Source: Chimonanthus salicifolius
Taxonomy: Eukaryota; Streptophyta; Magnoliopsida; Laurales; Calycanthaceae
Reading direction: 5' to 3'
Length of the DNA stretch: 64,000 bases
Assembly: GCA_013350335.1 (NCBI GenBank)
Contig: CM023537.1
Span: 11,881,384-11,945,383, forward strand
A program made the translations under genes and the position numbers. Under the pieces are notes generated by a model that worked only from the letters and a program-made list of their open reading frames with translations, had not been told where the DNA came from and made no database searches. This document shows positions 23,146 through 35,223 of the stretch, one piece after another (the first letter of the stretch is position 1; the number at the start of each line of letters is the position of its first letter).

Positions 23146-26100
23146 ATGATTTGGGAAGAAGAATTAGAAGAAGAAGAAGAAAGGGAAGGAGGAACTCCAT
23201 TCAACTTCGATTTATTTTCCCTTTTGTCCAAGCCGAAGGTAACGAACCTTTTAGAATTCCTGCGTTCTTCTCGTTTTGAATTATTTTCTTTTGAGCGTAT
23301 TCTAGCTTGGTTACTGTCATTTTTAGGGTAACCTTCCGATTATCGGGAGTACAATAGTTGGAAAGATGAAAACACGGGTTTTTGTCAATCAACACGACGG
23401 AATTTAGGCTCCGTTTGGATGCATGGATAGGAAAGTACTTTCTTGAAAACAATGAGGTTTTACTTCTTTTTTTTGTTAAAAAATGTTTTCCCCCCATGGA
23501 TTGCACCTTCTTTTCTATGCATTCAAACAGTGCCTGGAAATCTTAGTTGGAATCAGAATTTTGTGGAATTTACAAGATTCTTTGAAGTATTCAATGCTTG
23601 GTGAAACCAGAATTCTAGAAAGTGTGTTTTCAAATTCCTCGGAATTCTAGAACGTGTGTTTGGTGAAACCATAATACTGATGCAGATGCAGATTTCATTC
23701 AGATCCAACCCTTTACATTACTATTGGGAGTGCATTTTTTTGTTTATTTATTTATCTATTTATTTGACATCCTAACCATTCATTCCTTTTCCTTTTCCTT
23801 TCCCTTTTCATTCATATGTAGGATTATTATAAAATATTGGAGGTTGATTATGATGCTACAGAGGATACTATTCGATCCAACTATATTCGTCTTGCATTGG
23901 TAGTGTTTTGTCCCTCTTACAAGTGGATGCTGCTAATTTTGGTTCTTCATTTTTGAGCAAATTTCTGCCAATTTGTTCACATGTTTGCTTCTTTGATTTA
24001 CTCTCTCTCATGTACATTTCCCTTAATAAAATGTCATCAACTCAAGATGAAATTAAGTACATAAGCGCTCATGTTTCTATGTGATAATCAAAATATTATT
24101 TTTATCTATCGCAAGAGTCCATACCTCTTGATTCTTCAAGCAAAAAGCTGCAAAACCAATAAAAATAAATACTTGTTGGCTCATATTTTCATCATATAAT
24201 CCTTATCCAAAAAAAACTTTTAAATCATCACAACTTTATTTCTCTATTGTTCATTTCTATTTTAGATTCTCTTTCACATCATGTGCTTTATCTAGGTGGG
24301 GAATCATCTGCCACCACATTCATAACCTTTGTAATAGAAACTAAATGCCCGTGGCAACGGGCCACTCCCCATAGTTGTGGACCAGGTGTGTGGTATTGGG
24401 GATTGCACATGCCTCAAGGAATTAGTCAGGTTAAAAAATGTCTCATGTCGGCTGTCTCAATATTGGTGAGACGCCTGGACACCTTGGTCATAAAAAAGAA
24501 CAAGAAACTAATTGCCTATTTACATTTTTTTGAAATCTTGTTTGTAATCTGTCATCTGTAGTTCACTTGTTGAGACACCCACACTCACATCCACGTCCTG
24601 AATCGGTAACAAGATTTGAATCCACAACCTTTGTGGTTGCAATAATGAGCACATGCCAACTGTGCAACAGGCTGTGTCAGTTCAGTTTTAGAATATTAAG
24701 AGCATTTTTTTATGATTTTGCTGCTTACACAGATGTGGCACCCAGACAAACGGAAAGGTGAGGAGAGTGCAACTTCAAAATTTCAGGAGATCAATGAGGC
24801 TTACTCGGGTCAGTGTGCTGTTTAAAAGAATCTTCTTTGCATGTCTTAGATTGTTTATACTTTCGAGTGCCTTTATTGATTTCTGCTCCAGTGTTTTTTT
24901 ATATTCAAATGGGTTTCTTGTCAGTTGTCACTCTGTGGAACCAGATTTTTTTTTACTTCTTAATTTTTGTGGGGGTGGGTAGTGAGGAATATATAAAGTG
25001 TTTTCTCATCATCATCATTATAACACAGAATAAGAATTACTTGGTATGTGATGAACCAAGCTTGAACGAATGTGGCTTGGAATCTGTATCCTAACAGTTT
25101 GTTAAAACTGGTCATTCTATTGAATCAATGGGGCAATGGTTGGCATGTTTAGTGAGCTGTAGTCTATATGAAAAATGCAGGTTGTTTCTTTTTTTGCCTG
25201 GGCTTCTTGTGAGAGAGAACAAGAAATTTTATTCAACACCAAAACAAGTAAAACTACTGCAGACTCAAAGAGTTTTTGGGCCTGCAAAGGCACCACTGTA
25301 GATTACATTACAAAGCCCCAGATAAAAAACTTGCCCAATTTGCTCTATGGTGCATCTCCGGCACACCAATAAACTCATTAGATGCCAAGGCCCACCTGGT
25401 AATATTCGACTTTATTTTTTTAATCAAGGAAGATCTGGGGCAAGCCTTATTATATAAAATCTACTGGTTACACTGCCTTCAATATGAACCACACTGTGGG
25501 TAATGGAAGCCAATTTACAAAGAGATTGACCTTTCCTTGAGAAAGGATCTGATCTCCAACTCATAATGAGAGTTGTGGAAGGAGGGCCGCCCACTTGGCA
25601 GAAGATGAGGAAATAAATAGGTCCAAATAGGGAAGACAAAAGCAATTCCTCATGGTTCCAAAACAATAAACACGTGTTAGGAAGGGCAAAATTCCTTCAC
25701 TTCAAATTGTCTTCGGTTAGAAACACATGTTTTTTTTTAAAGGTGGTTAGAAACCATGTTAGCAAGCCTTATCCCCATGGTCCTTGATTTTGTTTTCTCT
25801 GCTTCTGGTTGCTTTCTGTGAAAGGCTGCTTTTGTTTCCCTTTACTGGGTATGGGGCTGATACATCATTGGTTTGTTTTGGGAATTGTTAATGGCTTCCC
25901 ATGTTTATATTGATAGTATGGGATGCAAGATTCCTCAATGAACTGTTCCACTAGAATATCTGGACATTGAGGTTCTGTGGTGCAATTGGTGAAATACAGA
26001 ACACTTTTGATTGCAGGTAGTTTTACTTTTTTTGGATCAAAAGTGTAGCCATAATCTTCCTTCAGTATATCTATACAATTGAATTGGAATAGCCTGTATA

Positions 26101-28174
26101 TTGGAATCCCAGTCTCTACCTGGTTGGTGGTTCCTCATGCCATCAATTGGAAGCTGAATTTTGACGAGTTGCATAGAAAAAGCTAGACTGGAGAGGTTTT
26201 TTTTTTTGTCAGCATTTGCTAGTACCCTTTTTTTTTTGAGGATCAAATGGTGGTCCATGTGCCATAATGGCTGTGCTTCTCTTATATGACATTTACTGAG
26301 ATCCTCATTTATTACAGCCAAGTCATCTTTATGGGAGGGACATTTTGTTCAAAGTTATGCTTGAGAATGTGAAGCAGTATACCATCTTTCATGCAATACG
26401 TAATGCATATAGACAATTTGTGTTCATTTCTTATCTTGTGGAATGGATTGGGTGTTCTGCAATACTTCCAAAGCCATTGTCTCTGGTGGTATTATTGCCA
26501 CTCCACGAAAAGAATTGACTGTGTTGTCAACAATTGGGAAAGACCTTTTACTTCATTGTATGTCAGGGAGGCAAGCAAAGTGGGCCCTTCTGAGTAAATG
26601 AAAAATTGATGATTTAAGGTGGTAGATGTATTGAGGAGCCGTGAAGCCTCAATATTGGGATGTAGATCTTTAAGTATTAGAAGGAAAGGTGGGCTACTAA
26701 ATCATTAGCCCTTTGTGAAATTTAATGCATGTAAGGCATCTAAATGAAATCTAGAACTGGCTAATATTACTGATGTCTTCGAATGGTGGAACAATGACAT
26801 GGTTTTATCAGGCCTGATTGGTGAAAGAGATTTATAAATCTGGAGCTTTAAAATTAGGGGCCTTATGGTGTCAAATGGAGGGTTGGATTTGACTATTGTG
26901 GAAGGGAACTGCTCCGAGCTATTGGTTGCATAATAGGGAAGAGACTGGGTCATGGCTATATCTTTGACATGATAAGCGAGTTGCATGTTCTAGGACTCGA
27001 CGGTGGTTTTGTTTTCCCATGTCAGGGTGGAGGCTAATATGTAGCGGACCTATTAGCAAATAAGGAGTTGAACAAACCATACATACTCATCTTTTGCGTT
27101 GTAGCTGTTAGGTATCTTTTACTCCACTGTCATTTAGAATATTTTATGTTTAATATAATTTTAGCTTGTTATGATAACAAAAATCCCCAGACGACTTAAG
27201 CTGAAGTCCTAGCCAAGACATTTTTTGGACTGATTTGTAGCATTGGCAAAGGCTCGTTAGCTGTTAATTGTTTAAAGCTTCAGTGATTTTTTTTTAATTG
27301 GTTTGAAGAAGACTTTCTTGCTTGATTCAGATGCCTCGACAAGATGACTTGCCTAATTTCCGTGATTTAAGGCTTTCTAGTATGGTTGGCTCAATAAAAC
27401 CTGGCCATCTGCTCATGATCTTTTGACAGATTTCACATATGGGAGATAATTTTCTTCTTCTTCTTTTTTGTTTAATTTCTGGCATCCCATATCCTTGAGA
27501 GAATAGCAGCTGTACTGATGGCACATGATCTTTAACTGAATATTTGATTTGATTTTTTAAAGTAATATCAATTAATCATCATCCTGGAGAGGAGCAAGAA
27601 TGCATTTCCTTTCAAAGAAGAAAGGAAAATATAAAGAAAGAGCAAGTATGTACATCAGAGGTCCATTGAGACTATTATGGATCAAAGAGGGGAGAAACAG
27701 AAAGTATGTTTCTCATTGAGACTATTATGGATCAAAGAGGGGAGAAACAGAAAGTATGTTTCTTTTTTAATACAATCTCTCTCTCTCTCTCTAAAGAAAA
27801 TTGTATATGTTAAAACAACACCATCACCCCCATGTGTAAAACACCAAATAAATGCATTTCAGATGTATTACTGATCATTTCATTTTTTTAACTGTTTGAC
27901 AGTTCTCAGTGATCCCATCAAAAGGAGAGAATACGACCAGAATGGCGTTATGCATTTCCAAGATTACAATTTCATCGTGAGATAATTTTCTGTTTCTTTT
28001 TGTTTCTCGTGTTTGAACTGTTCTGATGCCGCCTTATTAGAAATTCAACTTTGATTTCTTTGAAACCTAACTTTTTTTCAACTTTGTTTTCAGGAGTACC
28101 TTCATCGCTTCAAGGGCCTTATCTTGACTTGCAACTGGCCTTGGCATCCGACATTCTATTTGGTGAAGTGCTAG
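23146..28174 (+). CDS. Small J-domain (DnaJ-like) protein, five exons
   Basis: Co-chaperone of the Hsp40 type: the J domain stimulates Hsp70 ATPase. Exons: 23146-23238, 23822-23899, 24733-24808, 27903-27976, 28094-28174. All junctions are GT-AG and in phase, giving about 133 aa. Residues 1-31 are very acidic (runs of Glu) and end LLSKPK. The J domain starts at [18 protein letters not shown] (32-49), keeps the essential HPD (60-62) and continues [22 protein letters not shown]. The C-terminal exon begins [14 protein letters not shown]. Plant relatives continue GLGI here. In this sequence one extra T near 28133 shifts the frame to WPWHP, and either frame stops within about 35 bases. No transit peptide or membrane segment was seen, so a cytosolic or nuclear location is likely. 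Intron 3 holds a LINE remnant. Confidence 0.87.
24300..24505 (+). mobile_element. SINE family B copy, 5'-truncated
   Basis: Shares the body CACTCCCCATAG ... TTGCACATGC ... GGACACCTTGGTCAT with the full-length copy at 55638-55858 and ends in AAAAAAG. The tRNA-like head is missing. It lies in intron 2 of the J-domain gene. Confidence 0.5.
24565..24690 (-). mobile_element. tRNA-like SINE head
   Basis: On the minus strand, AGTTGGCATGTGCT resembles an A box and GTGGATTCAAATC resembles a B box, at a plausible spacing. It is probably a SINE fragment. It lies in intron 2 of the J-domain gene. Confidence 0.4.
26640..27180 (+). mobile_element. Degenerate LINE RNase H remnant
   Basis: Frame-shifting plus-strand translation shows FNACKAS, then [19 protein letters not shown], then ADLLANKEL. 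These are, in order, the start, middle and end of plant LINE RNase H. Many stops are present. It is in sense orientation in intron 3 of the J-domain gene. Confidence 0.6.
27665..27763. repeat. 50-bp tandem duplication
   Basis: Two identical 49-50-bp units starting ATTGAGACTATTATGG lie head to tail. They are followed by a short (CT)n run at 27776-27792. Located in intron 3 of the J-domain gene, about 140 bp before exon 4. Confidence 0.9.
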
Positions 28175-30765
28175 CATGTGGAGATCCCTGGGATGCCTTC
28201 TGGGGTTTTCTGTAGTGACAGTGTTTAACTCATTCAAACGTGTCCTCCATGCAGATCGAATATGAGCAAGTGCCAACGGTCTTGACTCCTTGAGGAGTTT
28301 ACCTTGGATCACTTCTAGTAATGAGGAAATTCTGATGGGACTTCATGTATTACAGGGTACCTTTACTGTCTCATGTACTTTTTTCTATCATGCAGGCAAA
28401 AAGTGGATTAGCTCCTACTGTTATGATAAATGGTTTTCATCTGTTAATAGTAGTCTTGATGAGAAAATTCTGATTTTGAGTTCATGTATAGCAGATTATC
28501 TGATCTATAACATAGCTAACTTATAAAACTAATATGCTGGCCTATGTGGCGAGCGCTGTTTGTTATGACTTATGATGGCATTGTGCTCCTTTGCTTGTCT
28601 AAGAGGGACGTAGTGCCTCCACCAAAATGATCTGACATCGTGTCGACGGCATGTGTAATTTTGTCCTCACCAATCTCTCGTTAGTATTGGTAAAATGTTC
28701 TATGTAGTGTTTGAAAAATTGAGAGAGAGAGAGTATTGAAAATTTGAAACCTCAACCATCACAATGAGTTAAAACCCTAATTCTTAATATTCAGAAACCT
28801 TTCCACTAACAATACTCAGTCTCTCCATCCTCCAATAACGTTGAAACAACAAAGTTTTAATGAGTAGATTTTTTTAATCTAAATTTATAATCTCTAATAT
28901 CAGAGTTACTGGATGCCAAACACACCCGAATGGGGTTAATCTATCTCATAGACTGTTCCTGCCTCATTTGCTACAAAATCAAATTTTGAAAAAGAATCGA
29001 GAAAAATGAGACACAACTAGTGTCTGTGCATCAAACACATTTATGTTGCAATTTTTATTTGCAAAAGAAATGAGGAAAAATAATGCTGCGCTGGGAAAAG
29101 TATTTCTCTTCTTTTTTATTTTTTAAAGCATTTCTTTAGGATTTGTTCTGACAATTTCCTTAAGAAAATCAATTCTGTATATCTGGTGTTGATTCACATG
29201 TGATAAACACCATGAAAATCAATGTCACCTTGGGCCATAAAAGCCTAACATTTCAGTTGTTTGGATTAGAACTTTTATTTCTATTTCCTCCAAGAAAATG
29301 AATTTCTTAGAAGAAAGAAAAGTCTCATTTGTTGTGCTACTTGACAAAGAACCCTTGTTTTATGAAAGAAAAGAGAAAGTTCTCATTTTGACAATTTTTA
29401 TATTTTTCATTTTTCATAGCTAAAAAATGACTTATTCATAATATCATATATCAAAATTTTCATCAGCGAAATCAGATTGTTCAATTAGTATATCTTCTTG
29501 GTGGGGCGTGTGCTATGTTTTTGGTCTTGTCCTCTTTTCTATATCTGAAGGTCTGAACCTTCTCCATGGGAGTGGCTAAAATAGCCCAATAGAGTCTTAA
29601 GTGTGTTTTGTGAACACAATTTCTATGAATTTATATTTCTCTATAATTTCATTTTCCTTTGAAAATTGAGGATTTCATTTTTCACGGATATAAATTTTCA
29701 TTATTTGGCGGTACAAAGCATTTTTGTAATTGTTTGGCATGACTTACTGTAGAAAATGAAAATATCTTATTTTTTAGTGGGCACAATTATAAGTTTTAAG
29801 AAATCAAATGTTTTTTGCTTGTATGTAAGACAATATATTGTACCATGACCATTAAAAATGTGGCCTACCAACATGATAAATTCAACAAAAAAATCTTATA
29901 ACAAATTCTTGGGAGTGCAAACATTCAAAACCTTAAAAAAAGAGTATCAAGTAAAACATGCAAGTTCATCTAAGACTCAATTATTATCTCATATTGTCGT
30001 CAATTTCATCTTCTTTATCACTTGTGAGCATGTTTTCTTCACTTTCATCATCACCACCGCCATTTCCCATTATCATATTCTCGTGATTTTGATCTTCCAA
30101 AATAACAATAGAGAAATTAGAATACATAATAATGTTGTAAAGGACAGAACAAACCAAAACTATACTCTGTATAAATTGGATATTATGGTGTACAGTTCAA
30201 AAAGCAGTGGTTGTAGAGTTCTTGAGTTCTTGGATTCTGAATAGTGGAGAAACAAGCCACAATTTCCCCCTCTCCATTTTATAGTTCTTGTTTCTACCAA
30301 AGTGAAATCATAGCTGCCCATGACTTCAGAAACTTCCAAACCATTGCAGGTCTTCATTAACACCACTTCGAGGTCACAGATCATCTGCTCACCACTTCTG
30401 CAGTCCTCTTCCACTTCTTTTTTTTCCCTTCAAGCTTTTGTACTGTTTCTCAACTTCCAATGGTACATGTTCAAGTCATTCACCAACTAAGAATGCTTCT
30501 GAATGGAACTGGAACTGCAATTGCTTTGAGCGGTTTCGTAGAATTATAGTTTTACATTTTTCTGTGTATCTGAAAAGCATAGAAGAGGAACTTACAGTAG
30601 TTCAATATCAGCAGATGAACTGTCTGCAGCCATTCAATATCATCAACAATAAAGCAGATGACTAATGCGGAATTGAAAACAGTATCCAACTTGATGTGGT
30701 TTTCTGTTTCTGCTCCACTCACATCCATCAACAATAACTTTGTGCACTTCTTTTTTTGGTTTTTG
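28175..30765. other. Convergent intergenic region
   Basis: Lies between the 3' ends of the J-domain gene and the PPR gene. The left part is probably 3' UTR. The rest is AT-rich, with short open frames on both strands that match nothing I know. No TE with clear ends was recognised. Confidence 0.4.
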
Positions 30766-30915
30766 AAGACTGAGGTGTCCAGACCTTTTAGAGCACCTAA
30801 CTAATCCTTGAGGCATATGCAAAACTCTCTATCCACACACACACACACACTGGATAACACTGTGGAGAGTGACCCTTTTGTGTTGAGATGATTTGAACCA
30901 AAGACCTCCGACATC
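30766..30915 (-). mobile_element. SINE family B copy near PPR stop
   Basis: On the minus strand a B-box-like GTTCAAATC is followed by GCATATGCCTCAAGGATTAG and GGTCTGGACACC, matching the body of the copies at 24300 and 55638. A (CA)n run sits inside it. It ends about 13 bp from the PPR stop codon, so it probably contributes 3' UTR sequence. Confidence 0.5.
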
Positions 30916-30927
30916 AACTTGCGCACT

Positions 30928-32490
30928 TCATTTAACGACGACCAAAACATTGAGCAATTCGAACACTTTCAGAAGTTTCCTTTCCCTACAGACTGAGTCT
31001 ACCAACGAAATCCATGAGTCAATCTCTGGCTTAAACCCCTTATCCACCAATCCATATAATGCCTCAGTAGCATCCACCACATTCCCAGACTTACACAAAC
31101 CAATTAGTATTTCATTTGAAGTGGCAAAATGAGGCAAGAACCCCCTTCCAAGCATCAAAACCAACAAGCTCATGGCCAGCTTCATCTCCCCTTCCTTACA
31201 CATGTAATTCAATGCAATCCGGTAGCTTGCCTTGTTCAAACGAACACCCTCACAAGGCAACCTCTCCAACATCCTCATTGCCTCCTCAAACCTCCCTTCC
31301 CCACACAACCCGCCAATTATCACATTAAAGGTCACCACATCAGCTTTGCATCCTCTCTCCTTCATCTCCTCTAGCAATGCAATGGCATCGTCGACTTTCC
31401 CAAATCTACAAAGGGAAGCAATCAATGTTGTATAGCAGATAGCATCAGCTTCAACCCCACATTTCCTCATCTCATCAAAGACCTCTCTAGCCTCCTCCAA
31501 TCTCCCCTCTTTGCAGAATCCATTCATCAGAGATGAGTAATTGACAACATTCGGAATGCACCCATTTTTCCTCATAAAACCCATGATTTGCCTTGCCTTG
31601 TCGGCCTTCCCCCCTCGGCAGAACCCATTAATCAAGACATTATATGTTACTGCATCAGGAAATATCCCCTTGGAAACAATCTCTTCAAACAATTCAATTG
31701 CCTCGGCAAGCCTCCCACCATTACAGAGGCCACCCATCAGCGTTGAATACGTGATTTTATTCGGTGGGGAATGCGTCAACATCTTCATGTTCTTGAAGAT
31801 TGCAAATGCTGAATCGAGATCATTGTTGTTACAATGGTATTTAACCAGGATATTGAAGATGCAGGTATTAGGCTGCAATCCGAACACAGTTTTTGAATCA
31901 GAGAGTAGCTTTCGAGCAAGATCAGTGCAACCGGATTCAATGAGGAGGTTGAGGCAGGTGCTGAGTGCTTTAGGGGATGGTTTTTCGCGGACAAACGGTT
32001 GGATGGAGTAGAACATTTCGAGGGTCTTTTCGTGGAGCGATGATTTGGAGTAATGGATCATGAGATTGATAAAGAGAGCTTCGTGGAATTTGCAGGCTTC
32101 GAAAGACATTTGGTGGAGAATGGCTTCCACGGCATTGAATTTCTTGGAGAGGGCCAATTTGTGAAGGATGGTGGAGTAAGTGGAGTGGTTGTGATTGAAA
32201 CCGCGCTGCTTGGAGGTGACGTTGAAGATTTCCAAGGCCTTTTGAGGGTTCTTTTCCTTTTTGATCATGTGGATGGCTGTGTCGTGGGAGATGAATTTGG
32301 GTGTTTTCGTCGGTGGGATTACATGGAGGGAGTTAGGGGTTGGGGGTGGAGGATCTGGTTTGGGGAGGGAAGGTCTCTTTTGGTATTGGAGGGGAGAAAT
32401 CCATGGAATGGAACAGAAGGATCTTGTGGAGCATGGAAGTCTTTGAAAGGAATGGAAGGAAGGAAGAAGAAAGTGGGCGAATGAGATCAT
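30928..32490 (-). CDS. P-class pentatricopeptide repeat protein (At5g18475-like)
   Basis: Single uninterrupted frame of 520 codons, intronless as is usual for plant PPR genes. Start ATG at 32490, stop TGA at 30928-30930. The first ~45 residues (MISFAHFLLPSFHSFQRLP, Ser/Arg-rich, few acidic) look like a mitochondrial or plastid presequence. From about residue 95 to 510 there are tandem 35-residue P motifs with the typical pattern, for example ITYSTLMGGLCNGGRLAEAI, VTYNVLINGFCRGGKADKAR, VNYSSLMNGFCKEGRLEEAR and VTFNVIIGGLCGEGRFEEAM. There is no E or DYW domain, so it is not a C-to-U editing deaminase type. It is likely to bind and stabilise, or help process or translate, a specific organelle transcript; the target cannot be read from sequence. 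The closest protein I recall is Arabidopsis At5g18475. Confidence 0.95.
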   Translation of the reverse strand: MISFAHFLLPSFHSFQRLPCSTRSFCSIPWISPLQYQKRPSLPKPDPPPPTPNSLHVIPPTKTPKFISHDTAIHMIKKEKNPQKALEIFNVTSKQRGFNHNHSTYSTILHKLALSKKFNAVEAILHQMSFEACKFHEALFINLMIHYSKSSLHEKTLEMFYSIQPFVREKPSPKALSTCLNLLIESGCTDLARKLLSDSKTVFGLQPNTCIFNILVKYHCNNNDLDSAFAIFKNMKMLTHSPPNKITYSTLMGGLCNGGRLAEAIELFEEIVSKGIFPDAVTYNVLINGFCRGGKADKARQIMGFMRKNGCIPNVVNYSSLMNGFCKEGRLEEAREVFDEMRKCGVEADAICYTTLIASLCRFGKVDDAIALLEEMKERGCKADVVTFNVIIGGLCGEGRFEEAMRMLERLPCEGVRLNKASYRIALNYMCKEGEMKLAMSLLVLMLGRGFLPHFATSNEILIGLCKSGNVVDATEALYGLVDKGFKPEIDSWISLVDSVCRERKLLKVFELLNVLVVVK

Positions 32491-32934
32491 CAGAAGGAGA
32501 AGATTGCTGGCGTTGTCTTGCAGACCGACCGTTTGGTGAAATTGCTGAAAGAAATTCGTTCCCTTTCAAGTTCAGAACAGAACCTTTGAGTTCAGGACTT
32601 CAGGTGAAATTGCGAAATGCGACGCAAGTACGATTCGTTTCACTTTTGCCAGGGCGCGTTTCAGGCTTTCAGAGTTTCAGCAGCATTGTCATCATCTGGG
32701 CCGAGCTCAAACTTCTGTCGTTCGGGCCAGCTTGATATGTTTTTCAATTAGTAGGCCTGGATCTGATTCTTTGGCTGGATTAAATATTTGGGCCGAAGTA
32801 TCATCCCAGCCCTGAGTGGCTGAGTCTGAATGGTAATTTTTCTTAATGGTTGGAAAGCTATATTTTAATAGGAGGTCTATTAAAAAAATTCTTGATAGAA
32901 TCACTTGGTCATGATTCTGAAAGTATTTAGACTA
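32491..32934. other. PPR gene upstream region
   Basis: No coding sequence is supported. The open frames here on the plus strand are antisense shadows running out of the PPR gene. It probably holds the PPR 5' UTR and promoter. Confidence 0.4.
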
Positions 32935-33120
32935 GCTATTTAGATACCTGACTTCTCTTTTAAGAGACATCTAATTTCAAAATTTTATACGAAATTATCA
33001 TTTTGCCCCTCAACTTTGTGTAGAGGAAGTCTCTTTTTAAAAAATTTAGGGGCAAAATGGTAATTTTCATACAAAATTTTGAAATCAAGTTCATAAAAAA
33101 AAGTCGGATGTCTAAATAGC
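32935..33120. mobile_element. MITE with TA target duplication
   Basis: A 186-bp inverted-repeat element. The termini GCTATTTAGA and TCTAAATAGC are near-complementary over about 75 bp per arm, including TTTCAAAATTTTAT and CATTTTGCCCC. It is flanked by TA on each side, as for Tc1/mariner-type (Stowaway-like) insertions. It is non-coding. Confidence 0.65.
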
Positions 33121-33282
33121 TACCTTTTTTATTATTAAAAATATTTTTATCATCCAATAGATGTTATGGCCTTTAAAATTATGACTGGCATTATCAATAA
33201 AGCTGATTTTTTACCTTTATATTCAAGAATATATCTTCCTATTCACATGAGATGTTATGCAAAAGATAAAAACTGTTATAAC

Positions 33283-33464
33283 CAAGGGTCGAAGATATCT
33301 CGCCCGATAAAATTCTCTCTCTTAATTTTTTTTTTAACAAAAATACCAAAATATCGACCGATATGATGCGGCCGAGATATCGGCATATCGGCCGATATGA
33401 TAAGGTTTAAAAACCATATCAATATCGGTCAATATTATTCATATCAACCGATATTCAGACTCCT
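33283..33464. mobile_element. hAT-type MITE, ATCGGCCGAT family, second copy
   Basis: The interior has the same ATCGGCCGAT/ATATCGACCGATAT words as the element at 22362-22638. It is flanked by the 8-bp direct repeat GTTATAAC (33275-33282 and 33465-33472). The termini (CAAGGGTCGAA and TTCAGACTCCT) are diverged inverted repeats of the CAGGGGTTT type. Confidence 0.65.
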
Positions 33465-33472
33465 GTTATAAC

Positions 33473-35223
33473 ATATTGGTTTTGTTGTTTACCTTGGCTT
33501 TTTTACTAATGGATCAATACACATACACCGGATACTCTTCCTCTCCCTCGTTTCTTTCCACCATAATATCCCACCTCTTTCCACCATAATATCCCACCTC
33601 TTACTCTCAACGTTCTGTCCTCTCTTTCCATCTCTCTCGGTGCTCTCTCCACTCTCAGCTTCTTCTCTGTCTCTTCGTTACTATCTTTAGCTTTCACGCT
33701 CTCCACTCTCGAGTCTCAGCCAATGCTCGAAGTCTCCACTCTTGAGTCTCTGCTAACGCCCAAGGTCTCCATCTCCTCCTTTTTTTTCCAACTTCTGCAT
33801 ATTTGAAACGAGAGATTTCCTTCTCTATCAAGATCTCGGATTTGGTTTTCCATTTGTACCTTGATTCGTCCATCTTCTTCGCCAGAGAAACCTTCTCCTC
33901 CTCCATTCTTTAATTACGGGAGGGATAGAATAAAAAACCAAGAGAAATAATACTAGTGTACCCATTAGTAAAAAAGCCGGCATAAAAATCTATAACGTTG
34001 TATATGGTAAATGATTGATTCATTGATCGACTTGGGCTTCATAGTTTTCCTTGGGATCAGTGAGCTTTGGGGTTTCTCCATCCGAAGAACAATCCTCATA
34101 TGAATTTTCAGCCAAGTACACAACTACCCATGCCTCTATGGACGGCTGGTTACCATTATGGATGGCTTATGGACCAGCTTACCATCATCGTCAATATTTG
34201 ATAGATGCTTAATTTACACTTTTCTAATTGTTTAAGGGAGTACAGCATAATCAACATGCCAAGTACTTATAAAGGAGAAAATCTTCTTCTTTTTTTTGGG
34301 GTAAAGCAGGAGAAAATCATTTCCATGAGCTGAGTTTGTTGCAAAAGTTTATTTGTTGTTCATATAATAAGCCATTTGGTAATCGATGGGGTTAATGCAA
34401 AATAACATTAGGACAAACTTACACAGGCTATAATGTTGATAATGATGATGGTAATTAGATATTAATGTAATTGGCCTACTTAGATGTAGCTGCTGTTCAT
34501 TGTTGCAAGTTTGAAGTTGCACACAATTTGCAGAGAGAGACCTAAAAATGTCAGAAGACTACAAATGTCAGAACAGGCAATCAACCAATAACAAAATTTA
34601 CCAAATCGAACTATGATTGTCAAATCTAAATAGATGGGATATATGGCTTCTATGATTAGTAATTTGGCATCGCAAAGTTTGGAAAAAAACTCAATAGTAG
34701 CAAATTTTTAATATGATCATGAAAAATAAAATATGCATTTTCGACATATAGCATGTGTTTGGCCACGCTCCAAATATAAGTCAAGGGTGTGCATTGCACA
34801 TAACAAAAGAAAAAAAAAAAAAAATCCAAGGGCATTACTTGTTCTATTGAAGAAACATTGGAACGTCTGTGAAAACAAGTGAGGTTCAAACGATGCTAAA
34901 ACAGAATCATCGAAACCATCCATCAAACCAAATGGCTCTTTATCCTTTTAATTTGACCTTCAACATGAGTTTTTCTGCTTTCAATTGCACCTTCTCTTGC
35001 AGGAACAGAACCAACGTAACACAGAACACTGGTCTGAAACATAATCTTGGGGGACTGGAACATAAAACTTTTCTTAATATTAGGCGAAACTCATTGTCAT
35101 CGGTCAGCAGCTTTGCAAATGTATATCTTAAAGCTAAGAAAGTAAAGATGATTCATTGACACAATTACTTCCTAGATGCACCTAAAGACAGGCCATGTGC
35201 AGAATGGCAGAGATTCAGTGTGG
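33473..35223. other. Intergenic region upstream of PPR, downstream of CURT1
   Basis: 33540-33910 is C/T-rich with local duplications (TTTCCACCATAATATCCCACC twice in tandem, CTCTCCACTCTC repeated) and could be part of an LTR or 5' UTR of a decayed element. 33911-35223 is AT-rich with no gene recognised. Its right part probably includes the CURT1 3' UTR. Confidence 0.35.

Noticed and set aside
31541..32011. 156-codon plus-strand open frame
   Set aside because: Also antisense to the PPR coding sequence.
32053..32484. 143-codon plus-strand open frame opposite the PPR gene
   Set aside because: Antisense shadow of the PPR coding sequence, with no domain and skewed composition.
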